From: Bacteroidales bacterium
Lineage (GTDB): Bacteria; Bacteroidota; Bacteroidia; Bacteroidales; P3
Assembly (NCBI GenBank): GCA_017550405.1
Contig: JAFZPH010000030.1
Location: 1 to 33,620, forward strand
Length of the DNA stretch: 33,620 nt
Direction of reading: 5' to 3'
Shown: positions 30,669 through 33,620 of the stretch, piece after piece
Position numbering within the stretch: position 1 is the first letter of the stretch
Layout of the letters: each line of letters opens with the position of its first letter
The notes under the pieces: generated by a model
Told to the model about the DNA's origin: nothing
What the model saw: the letters and a program-made list of their open reading frames with translations, nothing else
Database searches by the model: none
Made by a program: the position numbers and the translations under genes

Positions 30669-30698
30669 TTGCCATGTGAAGAAAAAATAGTATCTTTG
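30669..30698 (+). promoter_or_regulatory. Full-consensus sigma-A promoter
   Basis: TTG (30669-30671), 19 bp, then TATCTTTG (30691-30698). The next start codon is at 30709 (30-codon frame); the DUF4348-like gene begins at 30908. Confidence 0.8.
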
Positions 30699-30708
30699 CA
30701 CTTGATTA

Positions 30709-30801
30709 ATGTTTGACGAAATGACAGACCATAGTAAGAACGACAAGACTAACAGGGATTTGATTGAGCAGAAGACCAAAGGAACCTCCTATGGCGATTG
30801 A
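30709..30801 (+). CDS. Possible 30-residue charged peptide
   Basis: ATG (30709) to TGA (30799-30801) gives a 30-residue hydrophilic peptide rich in Asp, Lys and Thr, starting MFDEMTDHSKNDK and ending TSYGD. It sits about 10 bases downstream of a full promoter, so an early transcript would carry it first. It has no signal peptide and no recognised family. It could be a leader peptide, a small protein or the truncated 5' end of a lost gene. Confidence 0.35.
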   Translation: MFDEMTDHSKNDKTNRDLIEQKTKGTSYGD

Positions 30802-30907
30802 TGGTTTTGACAAGATTCAAGATTATTGATAGGATGTATACATATAGGTGCGATTTGGTCACATCAAACAGATTATATATTTTCAAACCAGAATCGACAT
30901 AATAAGT

Positions 30908-31300
30908 ATGAGAAAGATTAATCGGGTTTTGCTGCTTTTTGTTGCGGTGGTTCTGTCCATGGGAGTTTGCCGTGGGCAGGAACAGACGGAGGATTTTGAA
31001 GCGTTTGCTAACCGTTTTCTGTCGGATTGTGAGTTTCAGAAATCGCGCGTTACGTTCCCGTTGCAGTCGCGGCAGTATGATGAGGATACGTTTCGCGTTG
31101 TTGTGGTTGAAGAAAAGGATTGGCAATGTGTGCCGGTTTCGTCCTTTTCAATCAAGATGGGTGAGTGTGTGGAGGCGGTGGAGCCTGGGGTGCGCTGCAT
31201 TGTTTTTACCGTTGAGGATACAGGGATACTGGTGGAGTACCGTTTCGGAAAGAATGAGGAGAAGTGGTTTCTGGTAGGGGTGGTGGATTACAGTATGTGA
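30908..31300 (+). CDS. DUF4348-like exported protein
   Basis: 130 residues from the ATG at 30908; the frame continues upstream to 30848, but the MRKINRVLLLFVAVVL signal begins here. After a signal peptide ending near CRGQ, the mature protein has DFEAFANRFLSDCEFQKSRV followed by TFPLQ, a pattern that resembles DUF4348 of Bacteroidales, then a central DTFRVVVVEEKDW and a strand-rich C terminus. Function unknown. It probably shares the promoter at 30669-30698, with a leader of about 200 nt. Confidence 0.68.
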   Translation: MRKINRVLLLFVAVVLSMGVCRGQEQTEDFEAFANRFLSDCEFQKSRVTFPLQSRQYDEDTFRVVVVEEKDWQCVPVSSFSIKMGECVEAVEPGVRCIVFTVEDTGILVEYRFGKNEEKWFLVGVVDYSM

Positions 31301-31375
31301 CGTGAGGGGGACAGTGACAGGCGGTTGCTTTGGACCGCGTTCGTTGAAGAATAAATAATAGTAAAAATAGTGTTT

Positions 31376-31825
31376 ATGAAGAAGTTGATTCTTTTGTTTG
31401 CATCAATGATGCCTTTGTTTTTTGCCGCCCAGGCACAGCAGACGGAACAGGGCGGTTGCAAGAAGAACTGTTGCCGTCAGGCCAATCAGGCGGCTTTCGA
31501 GACGCTCACTGTGGAGGCATTCGCCAAACGTGTGATGTGCAAGAGCGTGGTGCTGGTGGATGTCCGCACCCCCAAGGAGTATGCCGAAGGACATCTGGAT
31601 GGTGCCCGGAACGTGACGTGGGGCGATGACTTTGAGAAGCAATGGAAGGCGGCGGACATCAAGAAGCGGTTCACCGTGGCGGTGTATTGCCGTGGAGGCC
31701 GTCGCAGCAAGGCGGCAGCCAAAGAGCTGGTGAAAATGGGCTACAATGTTATCGACCTCGACGGAGGCATCATGGCCTGGCAGAAGGCTGGCAAGCCTGT
31801 GGTGAAGCGTGCTACACATGATTGA
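31376..31825 (+). CDS. Exported rhodanese-like protein
   Basis: A 149-residue single-domain rhodanese with a signal peptide ending near AAQAQ. Residues about 44-145 carry the rhodanese marks VVLVDVRTPKEYAEGHLDGARN and the active loop CRGGRRS with catalytic Cys105, then LDGGIMAWQKAGKPV. A cysteine-rich segment GGCKKNCCRQ (Cys28, Cys32, Cys33) stands between signal and domain and could bind metal or form disulfides. It probably transfers sulfane sulfur or acts as a periplasmic thiol protein. The ATG at 31376 is preferred over a GTG at 31370. Confidence 0.88.
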   Translation: MKKLILLFASMMPLFFAAQAQQTEQGGCKKNCCRQANQAAFETLTVEAFAKRVMCKSVVLVDVRTPKEYAEGHLDGARNVTWGDDFEKQWKAADIKKRFTVAVYCRGGRRSKAAAKELVKMGYNVIDLDGGIMAWQKAGKPVVKRATHD

Positions 31826-31864
31826 TAACCAAAATAGTGAATGACTATAAAACCATAAAATAAT

Positions 31865-33082
31865 ATGAATATGAAAACAAAATTGATGACTACACTGATG
31901 TGTGTACTGACCATTGGCGTCAATGCACAAACGTTTCAAAAAGAAAACAGAGGGTTCGAACAATTCAAGCGACATGGGCGAATCGTATCCCAAATTGAGC
32001 ATGCTGCAGCCAAACATGATTATCGCTACAGGATGGTATCATGTTTGTCCAGCGATGAGTATCAGTTTACCTATTACTTCTTTAACGGCAATCAGCAACT
32101 GGTGGCTGTGAAGGACTCGGTGAGGAACGACTACAGTCTGGTGGACTCGCTGTTCTACAACGAGCTTGGCCAGCTGGTCAGAATGTCGGGTTGGCAACTG
32201 CTGGACGGCGAGTGGCAGAATGTTTATTATCTCGATTATACGTATGATGCGGCCGGCAATTTGGCATCAAGGACCAATTATAACAATTTCGACGGAGATT
32301 GGGAGTTGGGTGGTGTGTACCATTACCGATATAATGCGCGGAATCAGATTATAGAGTCCGAGTTGACCATGGGCGGCATCGTGTTCCAGAAGGTTGAGTA
32401 TTCGTATGACGTTGAGGGTAGGCTGGTTCAGGAGTTGTGGTATGGTTATGACGGCTCAGGCCTGACGCCTTCGGAGAAGATTCATACTTATTATAATAAT
32501 GGATTGATGTCGGCTGAATACGACAGCATCACGGACGATGGGCAACATTGGCGTTTCAACGGCAGGACGGAGTACCAGTACGCCGCCGCCGGGAATTGCT
32601 CAAAGTTCAGCCAGTATGACATGTTGGATATGGAGGTGGGGAGAAGTGAGTATGAGTTCAACACGGGGATGCCACTGAGTCAGACCTTGATTCCGTCAAG
32701 TCCCGAAATGGTGCGCCCCAACGTTTATAATAATGTGCATGCGTATGTGCGCGAGCATTGGTATACGGTGATGGAAGACCACTCCCTCCACTATGTCTGC
32801 GACTATATTTATTCGTATGACAATATTGCAGGCATTGATGCGCACCAGCAGATGGATGCACAGGTATACCCAAATCCGGCAAGTGACTTTGTGACGGTGA
32901 GCGGCTTTGAGGGTCAGCCATGCAAGGTGGCGGTCTTCGATGCCATGGGTCGCCTTGTTTCAAAAACGGTATCTCTTATCGACAACGGCAGGTTGGATGT
33001 CCGCGGTCTTGAAGCAGGTTGCTATGTTATCCAGATAATCACAAATGATGACGTCCATACGGCTCGCTTGATTAAAGAATAG
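31865..33082 (+). CDS. T9SS-secreted protein with YD-like repeats
   Basis: 405 residues (ATG 31865 or 31871). A signal peptide ends near GVNAQ. The middle (about residues 115-260) has YD/Rhs-like units of 20-30 residues: YTYDAAGNLASRTNY, YRYNARNQIIESEL, YSYDVEGRLVQELWY and YEFNTG. Residues about 328-405 form a type IX secretion sorting domain (AQVYPNPASDFVTVSG, VAVFDAMGRLVSK, GLEAGCYVIQI, ending LIKE). It is therefore exported through the T9SS and anchored or released at the surface. YD-like repeats often bind sugar or form shells in secreted toxins; here no toxin domain is seen. A terminator follows. Confidence 0.85.
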   Translation: MNMKTKLMTTLMCVLTIGVNAQTFQKENRGFEQFKRHGRIVSQIEHAAAKHDYRYRMVSCLSSDEYQFTYYFFNGNQQLVAVKDSVRNDYSLVDSLFYNELGQLVRMSGWQLLDGEWQNVYYLDYTYDAAGNLASRTNYNNFDGDWELGGVYHYRYNARNQIIESELTMGGIVFQKVEYSYDVEGRLVQELWYGYDGSGLTPSEKIHTYYNNGLMSAEYDSITDDGQHWRFNGRTEYQYAAAGNCSKFSQYDMLDMEVGRSEYEFNTGMPLSQTLIPSSPEMVRPNVYNNVHAYVREHWYTVMEDHSLHYVCDYIYSYDNIAGIDAHQQMDAQVYPNPASDFVTVSGFEGQPCKVAVFDAMGRLVSKTVSLIDNGRLDVRGLEAGCYVIQIITNDDVHTARLIKE

Positions 33083-33097
33083 CCGCCTTTTCAAATT

Positions 33098-33138
33098 AGA
33101 AAAGGAGTCTGCATGTGTATGTAGATTCCTTTTCTTTT
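33098..33138 (+). terminator. Intrinsic terminator after the YD-repeat gene
   Basis: AGAAAAGGAGTCT (33098-33110) pairs with AGATTCCTTTTCT (33123-33135) with one G-T pair, and TTTAT follows. Bases 33139-33394 hold no gene; they are A/T-rich with long A and T runs, probably the upstream region of the rRNA promoter. Confidence 0.8.
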
Positions 33139-33394
33139 ATTTGTGTATCAGTATTTTATGGTGAATTGTCAGGCCTTACATGATATGATGTTTTGTGTGT
33201 AATTAACTGATTCATAGTTGAATATTTTGTTATTAACAGAAAAGGACATACCGATGAGGCAAAATCTGGAAATTTAAGCTCCTGTTTGGGTAATTTGCAG
33301 ACACTTTTTCGGGTATCCCTAAAAAAAAATGAATTTTTTTATCGTTGAGAAATAATGTATTAAGATGAAAATAAAAACTTTTTCTCAAATTTTT

Positions 33395-33425
33395 TTTGGT
33401 AGTTTGAAAAATGGTTGTATCTTTG
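33395..33425 (+). promoter_or_regulatory. rRNA operon promoter
   Basis: TTTG (33395-33398) and TATCTTTG (33418-33425) are spaced by 19 bp, the full Bacteroidota sigma-A consensus. The A/T-rich tract before it (33330-33394) looks like UP-element sequence. Transcription should begin near 33432. Confidence 0.85.
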
Positions 33426-33589
33426 CACTCGCTTTCAACAAAACAAGCGTTGTTGATAAAACAAAGCAAAAAGCACAAGAGAACTTTGAATTATTTTGGA
33501 ACATGAGATAGCGTGTGTCGGAGTCCTTCGGGCGGAGGCCTGGAGGCTGAGACACGAGACGAGTCAAAGGTAGAAGCAAGCAATTCTTA
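33426..33589 (+). other. Leader of the rRNA operon
   Basis: About 160 bases of non-coding sequence between the promoter and the 16S 5' end. Palindromic pieces include CGCTT...AAGCG (33430-33449) and the GTCGGAGTCC/GGCGGAGGCC region (33515-33545). These may take part in 5' processing or antitermination. No open reading frame or tRNA is recognised. Confidence 0.6.
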
Positions 33590-33620
33590 CAATGAAGAGT
33601 TTGATCCTGGCTCAGGATGA
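33590..33620 (+). rRNA. 16S ribosomal RNA, 5' end (partial)
   Basis: The final 31 bases contain the universal 16S start AGAGTTTGATCCTGGCTCAG followed by GATGA. The mature 5' end is a few bases before AGAGTTTG. The gene runs off the right edge, so the lineage cannot be assigned from it. Confidence 0.97.

Noticed and set aside
33139..33394. Protein gene or tRNA between the last coding gene and the rRNA promoter
   Set aside because: Open frames here are short, very A/T-rich and lack family features. No tRNA-like TTCGANNC arm or cloverleaf was found.

Overview
The window comes from a Bacteroidales-type member of the Bacteroidota, probably an uncultured anaerobe; the genus cannot be read from this sequence. 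Evidence: sigma-A promoters of the TAnnTTTG type, some with a TTG about 19 bp upstream; start codons without Shine-Dalgarno sequences; type IX secretion (T9SS) C-terminal sorting domains; a TonB-linked outer-membrane beta-barrel protein; fimbrillin-like and BspA-like surface proteins; a TatA/TatC pair with no visible TatB; and a HydF, which implies [FeFe]-hydrogenase. The last 31 bases are the 5' end of a 16S rRNA gene behind a strong promoter, so the right edge enters an rRNA operon.

Layout. 1-4.2 kb: the tail of an unidentified gene, a CPBP membrane protease, a Tat-exported iron-sulfur aldo/keto reductase lipoprotein, then tatA and tatC. 4.2-7.7 kb: a GH89 alpha-N-acetylglucosaminidase with an extra C-terminal domain, and a lipoprotein with a C-type-lectin-like domain. 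7.8-12.9 kb: mainly housekeeping and salvage genes: upp, an alkaline phosphatase, an AtoE-type short-chain fatty acid transporter, a SpoT-like HD hydrolase, apt and a small lipoprotein. 13-15.3 kb (minus strand): a DUF456 protein, a GNAT-HD fusion and a glutathione peroxidase lipoprotein. 15.5-22.5 kb (minus strand): an ECF sigma factor and probable anti-sigma factor, two paralogous lipoproteins each followed by an out-of-frame T9SS sorting domain, a SUMF1-like lipoprotein, an outer-membrane beta-barrel protein and a BspA-like leucine-rich-repeat protein. 22.7-26.5 kb: hydF, folA, a 58-residue protein and a fimbrillin-like/lectin-like lipoprotein. 26.6-33.1 kb: an esterase-LysM fusion (minus), a TIGR04076 protein, the TonB-linked receptor, a DUF4348-like protein, a rhodanese and a T9SS cargo with YD-like repeats.

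Most genes serve the cell envelope: export (TatA/C), surface binding and glycan use (GH89, TonB-linked barrel, BspA, fimbrillin-like proteins), and periplasmic redox or sulfur chemistry (Fe-S aldo/keto reductase, peroxidase, rhodanese). The cytoplasmic genes serve nucleotide salvage, folate and alarmone turnover.

The most unusual content is non-coding. Five spacers between co-directional genes (3.3, 9.7, 12.4, 13.5 and 24.1 kb) are filled with degenerate 8-bp repeats of one family, roughly ATHMACRN. They run up to the next start codon, and near-identical copies occur inverted at distant loci. The second striking feature is the tandem lipoprotein pair, with nearly identical gene ends, strongly diverged AT-rich middles, and an intact sorting domain trapped in the +1 frame behind each. 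I saw no CRISPR array, tRNA gene, insertion sequence or phage module.
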